From positions 58,689 to 98,487 of the forward strand of contig JH154299.1 in assembly GCA_000226015.1 (NCBI GenBank): a stretch of DNA of 39,799 nucleotides, written 5' to 3'. The notes beneath the pieces are model-generated. The model had not been told where the DNA came from. It did no database searches and saw only the letters and a program-made list of their open reading frames with translations. The stretch's first letter is position 1; the number at the start of each line of letters is the position of its first letter. Source of the stretch: Mnemiopsis leidyi (taxonomy: Eukaryota; Ctenophora; Tentaculata; Lobata; Bolinopsidae). Made by a program: the position numbers and the translations under genes. Below are positions 1 to 9,465 of this stretch, in pieces.

Positions 1-260
1 TGGGCGAATTACATTGAGAATTACCTATATTGGGACTCTAGGGCCTTAATAGACCTAAAAATGCAGAAATTTTTACAGAAAATTGGCCTGAATGTGATTT
101 GACTTAATGTAATCTTCTCAATATCAACCAAATGGACCTAGATACACATTGAAACAACATCGGAATTTAATTTTGGCCCGCTCTGCACTTAACTTAACGG
201 TCCAAAGCAGAAAAAAATTGGTAAGAATCGCGTTTTAAGGTCGATTTCGGGATATGAATT

Positions 261-345
261 AGTAATACCACTGGAGTGTAATTACTATAATGGTATTACT
301 AAAGTAATACCACTCCAGTGGTATTACTACGGTGTAATTACTATA
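261..345. repeat. Nested inverted repeat (potential cruciform)
   Basis: An 18-bp arm at 261-278 (agtaataccactggagtg) is perfectly complementary to 311-328. An inner palindrome, ggtattact-aa-agtaatacc, spans about 292-311, and the 14-mer gtgtaattactata occurs directly repeated at about 276 and 332. Together this can fold into a nested cruciform. The rest of 1-474 is AT-rich and I see no coding exon in it on either strand. It may be a MITE remnant. Confidence 0.75.
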
Positions 346-474
346 TTAATTTTACTCAAAAATTAGCAAAGTAATACAACTGAAGTTGAATAATACAATT
401 AAGAATCTTTTCTTGTGTTGCAAAATTTATTTGAACCGTTTTGTATATAAGACACGCAAAATTCAGCAATAAAA

Positions 475-612
475 GGATACGGCACCGGGGATTCCCAGGC
501 GGTCACCCATCCAAGTACTAACCCGGCCTGCAGTTGCTTAACTTCCGAGATCGAACGAGATCGGGTGTATTCAACCGAGTATGGCGGCCACGGCCATACT
601 ATGGCCGTGTCC
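475..612 (-). rRNA. 5S rRNA-like gene with a 20-nt insertion (variant or pseudogene)
   Basis: Read on the minus strand, 579-475 matches the conserved body of eukaryotic 5S rRNA, including CCCGATCTCG, GATCTCGGAAG, TTAAGCA and GGTTAGTACTTGGATGGG. This covers the internal control region used by TFIIIA and RNA polymerase III. A helix I can form between 612-604 (GGACACGGC) and 483-475 (GCCGTATCC) with one mismatch, and the 3' end is followed by TTTT at 474-471, a Pol III terminator. The distance between the ends is 138 nt. Removing the 20-nt segment at 599-580, which sits next to helix I in the loop A region, leaves 118 nt, close to the normal 119-121. The insertion makes a palindrome at 591-607. 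An intact promoter with a damaged fold suggests a pseudogene, a dispersed variant copy or a 5S-derived SINE head. Only one copy is in the window. Confidence 0.8.
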
Positions 613-657
613 GACGTAAGTGCAATCTGTCGATTAATAAACAACTTATTCTGCCAG

Positions 658-1130
658 GACCCTTATCACAATGGGAAGGACAGCCGACTAAAGAGTCCCG
701 AAAAGAAAGACGACCGAGAACTGTGTTTACAGGATCGCAGCTGCTAGCCTTGGAGAGTGTCTATCAGAGTCAGAGATTGTTGTGTAGGTGCGAGCGCGCA
801 CGGTTAGCAGGCGCACTCGCTCTCACTCCCGCACAAGTCAAAGTAAGTGGAGCAGGCAGTTTCACATCACTCTAACTTACCTAACGTTAAGCGATAAAGT
901 TATACACGGATCGTAGTATGATACACATTACACACACAGTAGAATATTTCAATTTTCCCATTTATAATTGATCTTTACTTAATCTGATCATAATGTCGAT
1001 CAATTTGTTAATCTTATTGGATCTTATATGATACTGTACTGAGACTATTTCGTCCCAGGTCTGGTTTCAAAATCGCCGGACAAAGTCACGCCGGGACACG
1101 TCGCAAACCTCCGTGAAAGGAAAGGGATGA
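658..1130 (+). CDS. Homeobox gene, last two exons (EMX/VAX/NOTO-like, divergent)
   Basis: Exons 658-842 and 1059-1130 join in phase 0 across a GTAAGT..CCCAG intron. They encode a homeodomain beginning near RRPRTVFTGSQLLALE and ending with the recognition helix VKVWFQNRRTKSRRD. The Q50-type WFQNRR signature shows a sequence-specific DNA-binding transcription factor. QLL-LE, ER--LA and NRRTK look most like the EMX/VAX/NOTO group of ANTP-class NK-like genes, but helix 2 is unusual (two cysteines in LLCRCERARLAG) and a family cannot be fixed by eye. The intron falls after homeodomain residue 46. Only about 11 residues follow the homeodomain before TGA. The first exon shown enters in phase 1 from an upstream exon that I cannot find in 1-657, so the N-terminus lies left of the window or is lost. 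The gene runs opposite to ACSS3 and ends 325 bp before the last visible ACSS3 exon. Confidence 0.8.
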
Positions 1131-1455
1131 GAGCATTAACCCTGGATCTCGCAAGAGAACAACATGTTAGCTCCAAGACATCTGGATGCATCTATCAGTG
1201 TCTGCTTAGCATTGTGTTTCTCAAGAATCAGTGAAACACCCTAACTGATCATTGAATCTTAGACTTAAATGTTCATATGTGATTTTGATAAAAGATTCGA
1301 ATTGCTGTAGTTTTTCAAATAATAGAATTGAAGAGAAATATTGTTTGCTTATTTTGTCGCAGTTGATAACTCCAAATAACCGGGATGTAGAGCATGCGCG
1401 TCTGTGAAATAAGTCCTCCTAACTCATTATACAACTCATTATACAACTTTCTCAC
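1131..1455. other. No gene seen between homeobox stop and ACSS3 exon 11
   Basis: AT-rich spacer, or ACSS3 intron 11 if that gene continues leftward. A short direct duplication, ctcattatacaa, sits at about 1423-1447. Retained-intron reading from the ACSS3 exon would stop after eight codons. Confidence 0.5.
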
Positions 1456-4400
1456 CTGTTTGCCAATAGTGGTCGGCTGGATTGAGTTTGAGAACGTCTC
1501 TGACCCAGTGCAGTGTACCAACATCGCACCTTTCTCCCGCTAAAAACATACATCTGAAGCTGAAACGAATAACATTAAAAAACATTAAACTATTTCAACA
1601 CTACAAATTAAATACATTTATTGAGAATGAAACAGAGGGTGTATAATGTATATATAATGTTTGAAAATACGGGGTCCTCAATACCCGCATCCTAACCCTA
1701 GTTTCACTTTATCAAATATGTCACTTTTCATTCGCAAGATCTTCAAATAATCTTTGTAAAGTTTAGAGAGTCCGTGCAAATTTACCTCATCACTAAAAGA
1801 GAGAAGAAGTGTTACTATATTTACTTATGCAGGAGAAAACATAAACATTTCCCAACTCTTATGATAAATATTTCCCAACTCTTACTTTGGTCGCGGGTAG
1901 GGATGTCCGGCCGCTCCTTCAGGGTCAGCTCTACGTAGAATTCTCATGATAGAAGGTGACATGAATGAACAACGTACATCATGTTCAGATATTATTCTGT
2001 GTAGAGTGCTCGCGTCCGGCGTACCAACTAAGGGATGATCGTGAAATTTAAAACGGGGAAAAGTCGATAGAGAGGAATATGGGGATCTGGGGTTGTGTAG
2101 CCGTCTATGTTCGAATCTTGAATCGAGTAAAACTTCAGAATCTAACTCAGTACTTTTGTGTTTAATGCTAACCTGGTTTTCCCTCGAATATAACGGAAGG
2201 ATTGCGGGACAAGAGAGGAGCATACACACAGTAAGAGTGTCCAACCACCCACCCATAGTCAGTTGCAGAAAACCACACCTGGTGTTATGTTGTGTGGAAT
2301 GAAGGGATTGTGGACTGCGGAGTAATTAACTAATCTCCCAAGTTTCACTTCTGTGACAAGCAAAATTTCTAAACAGAAAATGAAATAGCCCTCACCTCAT
2401 CCTGATTTAAATTAAACTCGTTCTTCATGGTGTATAGTAGTGTTGTAGCGTAATCTGCTGTGTTCCTTTGTACAGCCTGGTTGTAAGTAATGAGTTGATG
2501 ATAGTCACCTTGTGGGACTGATAAGGTTGGAGCAACATGGGTATTTTCCTACCTACCTAATTGCATATGGTCTCATGATACCTTAACCAGAAAAGTTTTA
2601 ACTGTACGCATACAAATTCCTGGTAATTTGCACTACTTTTACTATCTTCTATCTACCTGATATGTCCTACAAAAATCTAATGATCAAACTAACTTTAGGA
2701 GTGCCGGTAGTTCCAGAGGTGTAGAGGAGATAGAGGGGGTGGTCGGAGGGAAGAGGGACACAGTCGTGTCCCGATCTTACTCCGTCTAACGCTTCGTCAA
2801 AGTCCAGCACTGTTTTACCGTTAACCACTGCACTAGTCTGAACAATTTCGAGGTCTTACTGACAGCAAGTAATAAGAAAAGAATCGTCTTTGAACTATCA
2901 AATGTCGGGACGAAACAATGGAACAAACTGAAAAAGTACTGTTTCCTCACCTCACTTGATCTGTTCTTGTAGATAGTGTACTGTGGTTTGTGTTCTGACA
3001 TCTCGATAGCTCTGTCAATGATGGGCTGAAAAGCGACCACCTTTCCCGGCAAGACACCATTACTTCCCGCTATGACAACACGTGGTTTAGAAGCGTCAAT
3101 ACGTACTGACAGCTCTTTGGCGGCAAACCCACCAAAGACGACATTGTGGGTAGCCCCGATACGCGCACACGCCAGCATCGCTATCGCACCCTGGAGGAGT
3201 GAAGGGTGGGTTTATCTTGGGTATTGAAAATATGCTTCAACAAGAAACTTTACAACGGCCAAATTTTTCAGCCTTATGATATTTCGTGTCCTTTGTATTT
3301 ACTGTTCCATTGTGTAATCAAATACTTCTTCGATAAAAGTTTCAAATCAACCAAATCACAATATTATCCACATAGAATGGGAATAACATGGTCGACAAGT
3401 TTTCTAATGTCCAGTAACAATGCAGCATGTCGACAAGTTTTCTAATGTCCAGTAACAATGCAGCATGTCGACAAGTTTTCTAATGTCTAGTAACAATGCA
3501 GCATGTCGACAATGTCTTACCTCCAGAATCATGGGCATATATATGAGAATTCTGTCTCCAGGCTCTACTCCCAATTGTACCAAACATTGCGCCAAACGGC
3601 TGACCTGAAGAGATCAGAGTTATGTATCATGGTAGTAAGCAGTCAGTACAGCTATTAGATTGAAATAGTAAAAGAGTAAAGAGCGATCATTAAACACACC
3701 TTGAAGTCCGAAACGTGCTGTTTTCGAAAACTAAAAGCTATCTGATGTATAGTAATTATGTATTGTATAGTAATTGTATAGTAATTGTGTAACCCTGTAC
3801 CTTATCTTGCAGTTCATTGTAAGACATGTGATAGGGCGGTGAGCTGGTTACAGGTGAGTCCCAGATAAGAGCGGTCTGTTCACCGTTACCCGCGTCCACG
3901 TGTCTATCGACACAGTTGTAACACATGTTCATTTTACCTCCTACAAACCTGGAGTGCTAATACCCGTCACCAAGGCGACACGTACCAGTCACCAAGGTGA
4001 CATGTACCCGTCACCAAGGTGACGCGTACCCGTCACCAAGGTGACACGTACCAGTCACCAAGGTGACACGTACCGGTCACCAGGGTGACACGTACCCGTT
4101 ACCAGGGTGACACGTACCCGTCACCAAGGTTACACGTACCAGTCACCCAGGAGCCACGTACCAGTCACCAAGGTGACACGTACCAGTCAGTTGACACGTA
4201 CCATCGTCGTTTTGATCGGTCAAACTTAAATTTAATCTGATCGTATTGCAAATAGTTTGTTATGAATCAAAAAGCAAATTTAAAGGCAAATTTAATGGCC
4301 ATCAGCTGGCGATAGGCCGACAGTAAAATTATACCATTTTGTAAAGGGAGGGTTGGAAGTGTCGATAACTTTGTCCCACTTTTTGTCCCATATTAAGTTT

Positions 4401-4683
4401 TCAGCGTGATTGCCCCAGAATTGAGAGGGGTTAGTGAGGGCTTCTGATTGATATTGGTCGTAGAGAGATCCCAAACACCTCTGAGAGACATATATTATTT
4501 CTCAACAAATCAGTATTATTCTGTCCCTTCCTTATGAAATGGTGTATAAGGAAAATTCAACAAAACTGTATCAATCTGATACTGTATAGTCTATCAAAAA
4601 TGATAGTATAGTCTATCAAAAATTTTGCCTCTAACCTTTCCAAGATAGCCGGTTCTCGTTGCAAGAAATCTTGATATCCGCAT
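1456..4683 (-). CDS. ACSS3: ACSS3-type short-chain acyl-CoA synthetase, mitochondrial; 3' end outside the window
   Basis: Family role: ATP-dependent activation of propionate/acetate to the acyl-CoA in the mitochondrial matrix. Eleven exons agree in phase: 4683-4636, 4480-4335, 3948-3801, 3604-3521, 3190-2951, 2837-2690, 2517-2396, 2278-2173, 2027-1886, 1792-1725 (weakest) and 1539-1456. They encode about 445 residues. The first exon is a short basic, arginine-rich leader (MRISRFLATRTGYLGK), as expected of a mitochondrial targeting peptide. Next come the ACS N-terminal FWG..AENLIWDKKW, CYNCVDRHVDAGNG, MLACARIGATHNVVFGGFA, the AMP-binding P-loop YTSGTTGTPK, DYGWVVGHSY, GTPDAS, and GERCDV followed by HYWQT. 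The GERCDV..L.W form favours ACSS3 over ACSS1/2. The donor of exon 6 is taken as gtttga at 2689 because a nearer gttagt breaks the frame. The C-terminal lid domain with the catalytic lysine (about 230 residues) is not found before position 1456; it lies left of the window or is missing. Confidence 0.9.
3391..3511. repeat. Three tandem copies of a 38-bp unit in an ACSS3 intron
   Basis: Copies at 3391-3428, 3429-3466 and 3467-3504 start with gtcgacaagttttctaatgt and are nearly identical (one c/t change), followed by a partial gtcgaca. The array ends 9 bp before the donor of ACSS3 exon 4 (3520/3521), so it lies at the very start of intron 4. Confidence 0.95.
3961..4203. repeat. 22-bp minisatellite with a palindromic core in ACSS3 intron 2
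   Basis: About ten full copies and one partial copy of gtaccMgtcaccaaggtgacac are arranged head to tail with few changes. Each unit holds the inverted pair GTCACC..GGTGAC. It lies inside the intron between ACSS3 exons 2 and 3 and takes up most of it. Confidence 0.95.
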
Positions 4684-5889
4684 TTTGATATTGATGTTTG
4701 AAGTTTAGACTGATTAAGAGCTAAAAACGCGCGGCCTCCTCTTGATGGTAAACTTCTAATAGGTCATACTATCAATTGTACAGCTGAGCAATAAGGACAT
4801 TTAAGGGAAGGTTAATCCAACATTTTATTTGTTACACTAATAAGCTAATAGAGTAAAGTAAGATACTTAAGTTGTACAATTCCAGTGAAACTTCTGCCAG
4901 CAAGGGACAGAACCGTATCCTTCAGCCAGAGGAGATCCGACATGGTGGGCGAAGTTTCACCCCACAATACCTATGTGGCATGTGAGCACTCTCAACAAAC
5001 TAGATAATCAACAAAATTGAAGATCGCGAGTTTTTTTCAATGTTTGAAGTACGAATAATTTTATGATTACCATCGTTTATTAATAGAATAAAATCAAAAC
5101 AAATCTGCGATCTTCCTTTTTAGGAAGTATCGCCACGACATCAAATCAATAATTTGTCAGAAAAGTATGAAGTATTAACATTCGGCGAAGCATAAATTAT
5201 CTGGCCCACAAAAACACAAAAGATCATAAATGTTTGTAAACTAAAAACAAAACTTAGGGACTCGAAAGTAAGCTTAAGGTAACAGTAAAACATTAATTCA
5301 AACAGTATCTGGTTCCATTTGGAAGGTGTCTGGTTCCAATACCCACAAAACGTGAAAACACGACTTTAGCCTAAGCTGAAGATGCTGACGCCGACTACAT
5401 GCGGTCAATGGAGTTGATTTCCCCGACAAAAACAGATTAATATCATATTAGAAAAGATACGTAGCACTGATGGCCAAAGAAATTCTCGCCAAACTTTTCC
5501 GGTATTAAAAATTGTCCTAATATAAATGATCAAGTTTTGACAACCTTGAACAGCGTTTCCAAAATATTCCAAAGTTCAAAATAATCAACCCAATTCGAGT
5601 AACTAGTTCGACCGATTAGATTCCATGTTTAAAAGTTGATAAAAGTATGCTATTTACACTAATATGACGTCATCATTGCAGCAATTCGACTGATGTAGCT
5701 GCATTTGTCGATTCAATCATAAACATAAGAATATAAAGTAACACTTCTTTCCCCTTTTGAAAATCTAAATCACACATACGAAAGTAAAAATATGTTTTAA
5801 TTAAAATCTGTCGCCTGCTTATTGCCGCACAACACAAATTCGTAACACGATACAAAAATAATCTGAAAGTAAAATCTATGTGAACTCTG
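4684..5889. other. Intergenic, no gene seen
   Basis: This lies upstream of ACSS3 (start 4683) and downstream of the tetraspanin stop (5890), both on the minus strand. It is AT-rich with only short chance ORFs. It should contain the ACSS3 promoter, but I recognise no specific element. Confidence 0.5.
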
Positions 5890-7756
5890 TCACACTTGGC
5901 GAGGCTGAGAATCACGTGACACAATGACCTGAGGATCCCTGACCAGCAGGTCACGTGACCCGTACCCGGTGTCACGTGACCTGGTAGCTCGCTCAGTCGG
6001 CACGATGTCGTCGTTGTTCAGAGAAAGTCTGGAGGATCGCCAGGACTGGTGGGTGCCCTCCACTACACTAGACTCGAAATTCTGACTGGTGGAGTGGATT
6101 TCCTCGTACTCGAACCTTCCACTGTGGAAAGTGAAGCTAAAACTGGGATTAAACTTTCAATATTCATCGTACTTCATTTTCAAGGGTCATACTTCCTTAC
6201 TTAACTTTCTTAAGCTAAAATTGAACTAAACGTGAATAAACGATATAAAAAATCCAAACCTGAATTGAAGGTAGGTCATTATAGAGACGTATAATAATAG
6301 TGAGGTTAGGAGCAAGAAGGCGGTAGTAAAAACAGGAGCATCTGTCCCGTTTCTTATCTGCAAAATATGTCACGTGATTTGTAGTTTAACCTTAACCCAG
6401 AATATCCAGATTCCAGGGCCTGGAATAATTACGTTTACTATTTTTCAATGATTCAATGAAACGAGGAGTTTCAAAAATCAATGAATAACTGGACGAAAAG
6501 CATTTAATTACGATTAAATGCTTATTGAATGCTGTAAAACTAGAAAATCTACTCATCTGTTTAAAGCCCGAACCAAACTTACCAAATCACCGAAGTATGC
6601 CTGACAGCCCCTGCTAAAAGCTCGAAAATATGTACACGTTATATCTTTATCGACACAGCAAGAAGGTGGCAGCGGCTTGGTCACGTGAAACCAGTCGTCT
6701 TTAGAGTAGTATCCACAACACTTCCCAGCCGTTTGGGTTTTGTCTATGTACGGACGTGAACTGAAGTTTTGGGTTTGAGAATATCCTTGCGTCGTCAATT
6801 TACGGGAAAAATTGGAATTCGGGTAAAGTCATCATGATTTATTAATTGATAAACAACGCGAGATGGATTAGACGAGTGGTTAGCTGTATAAAGCAAACAT
6901 TGACTGGTTTTCTTACCTGCTTGTGCTGTAATAGTCATCCTCAGCTGATTTAAATTTGACCTCATTACGCTTTTTCAGTCTGTACTTGGCATATAGTATT
7001 CCAATTATTTGAAAAAATAACACGAACAGCATCACGACTAAGAATCTGAAGAATACTTGGTGAACGAAGAGACAATATATTTATTCATTTCATTAAAATG
7101 GTTGGAAAATATTGCTAAGACGACTATAAAGTATGCACTATGCATATCTTGCCCATTAAACGAACGTGTGTTATAACGCCACAGGGGGGTAATGTGACGT
7201 CACGATAGAGGCTATATCACGTGAAAGGTAATGTCACATGAGAGGTAATATCACGCTTGTTCTATGCCGTCACACTAACCTCATGTTCTTGTTAAGGCCG
7301 CTCCAATGTCTGCCTTGCTTGTTGTAGAAGATGTAGATATGTAAGACAGCCGCACAAGCAAATACTCCACTACAGATAACTGCACATAACAACAGTATCC
7401 AGGAGCAGTCTTCCTGTAGTGCAGTACATTTTGAGAAGGCAGTTAAACTATGGACAGTTCTAACTTTTTCAATTTAACGAAATTATTATCATATTTCAAA
7501 ATTTCTAACAACGTTTTGTAAATAATATCTAAATAATATATAACTTTTCAATTTTCTAAACCTATTATCATATTTTGAAATATTTTTTCTAACAAAGTTT
7601 TGTAAAAGAATGTGTGAATAATATCTAAATAAACCCTACCTGCCAAGGAGTGATAGGGGTGATATAAAATATTTGTAAAGGAGCCATCACCAGACATATC
7701 AGCACGTTCAGAACACACACTGTGTACACTATCTTATCGAAACTTCTCGGACTCAT
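5890..7756 (-). CDS. Tetraspanin
   Basis: Tetraspanins are four-pass membrane proteins that organise partner receptors in plasma-membrane microdomains. Exons 7756-7640, 7413-7280, 7045-6969, 6785-6583, 6357-6260 and 6121-5890 keep frame and give about 286 residues. TM1 is in exon 1 (IVYTVCVLNVLICLVMAPL), TM2 in exon 2 (WILLLCAVICSGVFACAAV), TM3 in exon 3 (LVVMLFVLFFQIIGILYAK) and TM4 in exon 5 (FTTAFLLLTSLLLYVSIM). The large extracellular loop in exon 4 has the diagnostic CCG motif, then PPSCC, a further Cys and a GC pair, six cysteines in all. The loop lies between TM3 and TM4 as it should. The C-terminal tail is long for the family (about 75 residues, rich in Ser, Arg and acidic residues). 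The exon 3 donor is uncertain: a strong gtaaga donor at 6916 reads on in frame but cannot join exon 4, whereas gtaatg at 6968 joins it exactly. The subfamily is not determined. Confidence 0.9.
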
Positions 7757-8574
7757 CTGATATCTCCACTTTACCCTCGAATGTCTAGCATCTAGGTTGC
7801 TTTATGTAGTCTCGACTGGTAGTGAGTTTAGGTAGTTTTCGTTGTTCTATTTGCGATCATCAGTCATCGTTTCAGCTAAACTAATTTTAGAAAAATCAAA
7901 TGCAAAAATACGAAGAAAAATTAGATTCCAGTTATTTTATGATTAATAGATATGGATTATAAGTTCATCATCATATGAATTCTCAGGTTAGAAAATAGAG
8001 GCAATGTGAATAATGCTCATTGCTCAAAAAATTGTATCAATGGTAAAATTGCTTGCAATAAATAATTGGTAAAAATAAAAATAAATTAACGGCTGAGTCA
8101 AAACGCTGCGCTGGCTTGAGAAAAAAAGTTGAAACTCGACCAGCCAAGCTTTCCAAAAATACGTTTTAAAGTTTTAAGGCCAGAGGCATTTGGTGTTCAC
8201 GATATCTGAGGTTCCCTACGTTTTCTCTAAGCGATAAACATTGTCCTAGTCGACTCTTCTTTTAACAATCAGAGAATCAAGCTTAATCTTGAAGTTGTAG
8301 AATAGCAACATCATCATTTTATAGTACTTCCATTAACACAATGCAGCATGTAGTCACCTAACCTGAAATTTAGCTTTCAGTGCTAAGTGAATCAACTGAG
8401 TTGACAACTGAAAAGTTGTCAACTTAAATCTAAATCAAGAATATTTCTGGTTTTTATTTAAAACTTATTTTACTTCGGTGTATCCAACAGCCATGTGGTT
8501 ACAATATAACCGGCCAATTACAGGAGCCGAAGGATCTTAAGGCCAGCGACGGTTAAGGTAGTTTTTACCATACT
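7757..8574. other. Intergenic upstream of the tetraspanin, no gene seen
   Basis: AT-rich, with no ORF that I can assign. It should hold the tetraspanin promoter. Confidence 0.45.
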
Positions 8575-8785
8575 GTAACCGCCCGAGGCTTCGCTACTGC
8601 AGGCGTAGCTACTCATTTAAAACCCTCAATCAAGGTTTCCCGTTCATTTGGCTGAGTCGACCGAGTGGCTGCGTAGACTCAACGGAGTCCTTAGCAGAAC
8701 GTCTGTGCTGGGCAGCACAGAGATACGAACCCGGGACCTCCCGAATGGAAGCTTGATGCTCTTAGCTCTGCGCCACTCAGCCACT
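8575..8785 (-). mobile_element. tRNA-derived SINE
   Basis: From 8785 leftward on the minus strand there is a tRNA-like head: GGCTGAGTGGCGCAGAGCTA contains a box A-like TGGCGCAGAGC, and GGTTCGTATC about 40 nt further on matches box B. The cloverleaf stems do not close properly, so it is not a working tRNA gene. Unrelated body sequence follows to about 8575; the left boundary is a guess. The opposite end carries a similar GGCTGAGT motif in inverted orientation (about 8650), so the head and middle can also fold back. Confidence 0.55.
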
Positions 8786-9465
8786 TCAATTGAAAACTTA
8801 CAGATATTATGTTATATAGATTGGATGATTTCATTGAACTGTGTATACAAATTCTATAGGTACAAGTTGTAACAAGAATATGGAATCAAAAATATTGCGA
8901 CTGTGTACTTTTGGAGTAGGTGATGTAACAAGCTAGATTTAAGGAAATTTAATACGATAATTTGAAGTTTCATGACGGAACACCAAACTTGATATCGCTG
9001 TCTGTAGATTTATGCAAAATGTTGTACTAGGTTGGGGATGTACCTCGTGACAGAATTGAAACAAAACCTAAACTTACTCATTGTTCTGGATCAGTTTTAT
9101 CAGCTTATCTTTTTCTGCTGAAAATTAAGCTCTAGTCAGGATGATTTTATTTGAAATGTTTCAGAATTTATAAGGTAAAGAAACGTATTTTCGGGAAAGG
9201 GCAACAAATCCTTTTCATCACGTGATAAATTCGCCTAGCCTTACTTCTCCTTGGTCAATTGCTGTCGAGTAGTACAAAAAGTTAGTGACCCTTCCCAAAA
9301 ATACCTTTTTTTATTTTCTTCTAGATTAATTACTACTTGAGTACTTGTCGCTTAAACTAATGACCTAAATCGTGCGTGAACTATCTTCTTTACAGTCCAA
9401 CTATTCCTTGAACCAATAGTGACAAGTGTAACATTATAAAGTGACAAGTGTAACATAAATACAAA
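8786..9465. other. Intergenic, no gene seen
   Basis: AT-rich. A short direct repeat, gtgacaagtgtaaca, occurs at 9419 and 9441, just past the stop of the next minus-strand gene. Confidence 0.45.

Noticed and set aside
3391-4203. CRISPR-like array
   Set aside because: Repeats are directly tandem without unique spacers and lie in introns of an animal gene.
5673-5975. Minus-strand 100-codon ORF
   Set aside because: Overlaps the tetraspanin tail in another frame and has no family resemblance.
8700-8785. Functional tRNA gene on the minus strand
   Set aside because: Boxes A and B are present, but the acceptor and T stems do not pair, so it is better read as a SINE head.
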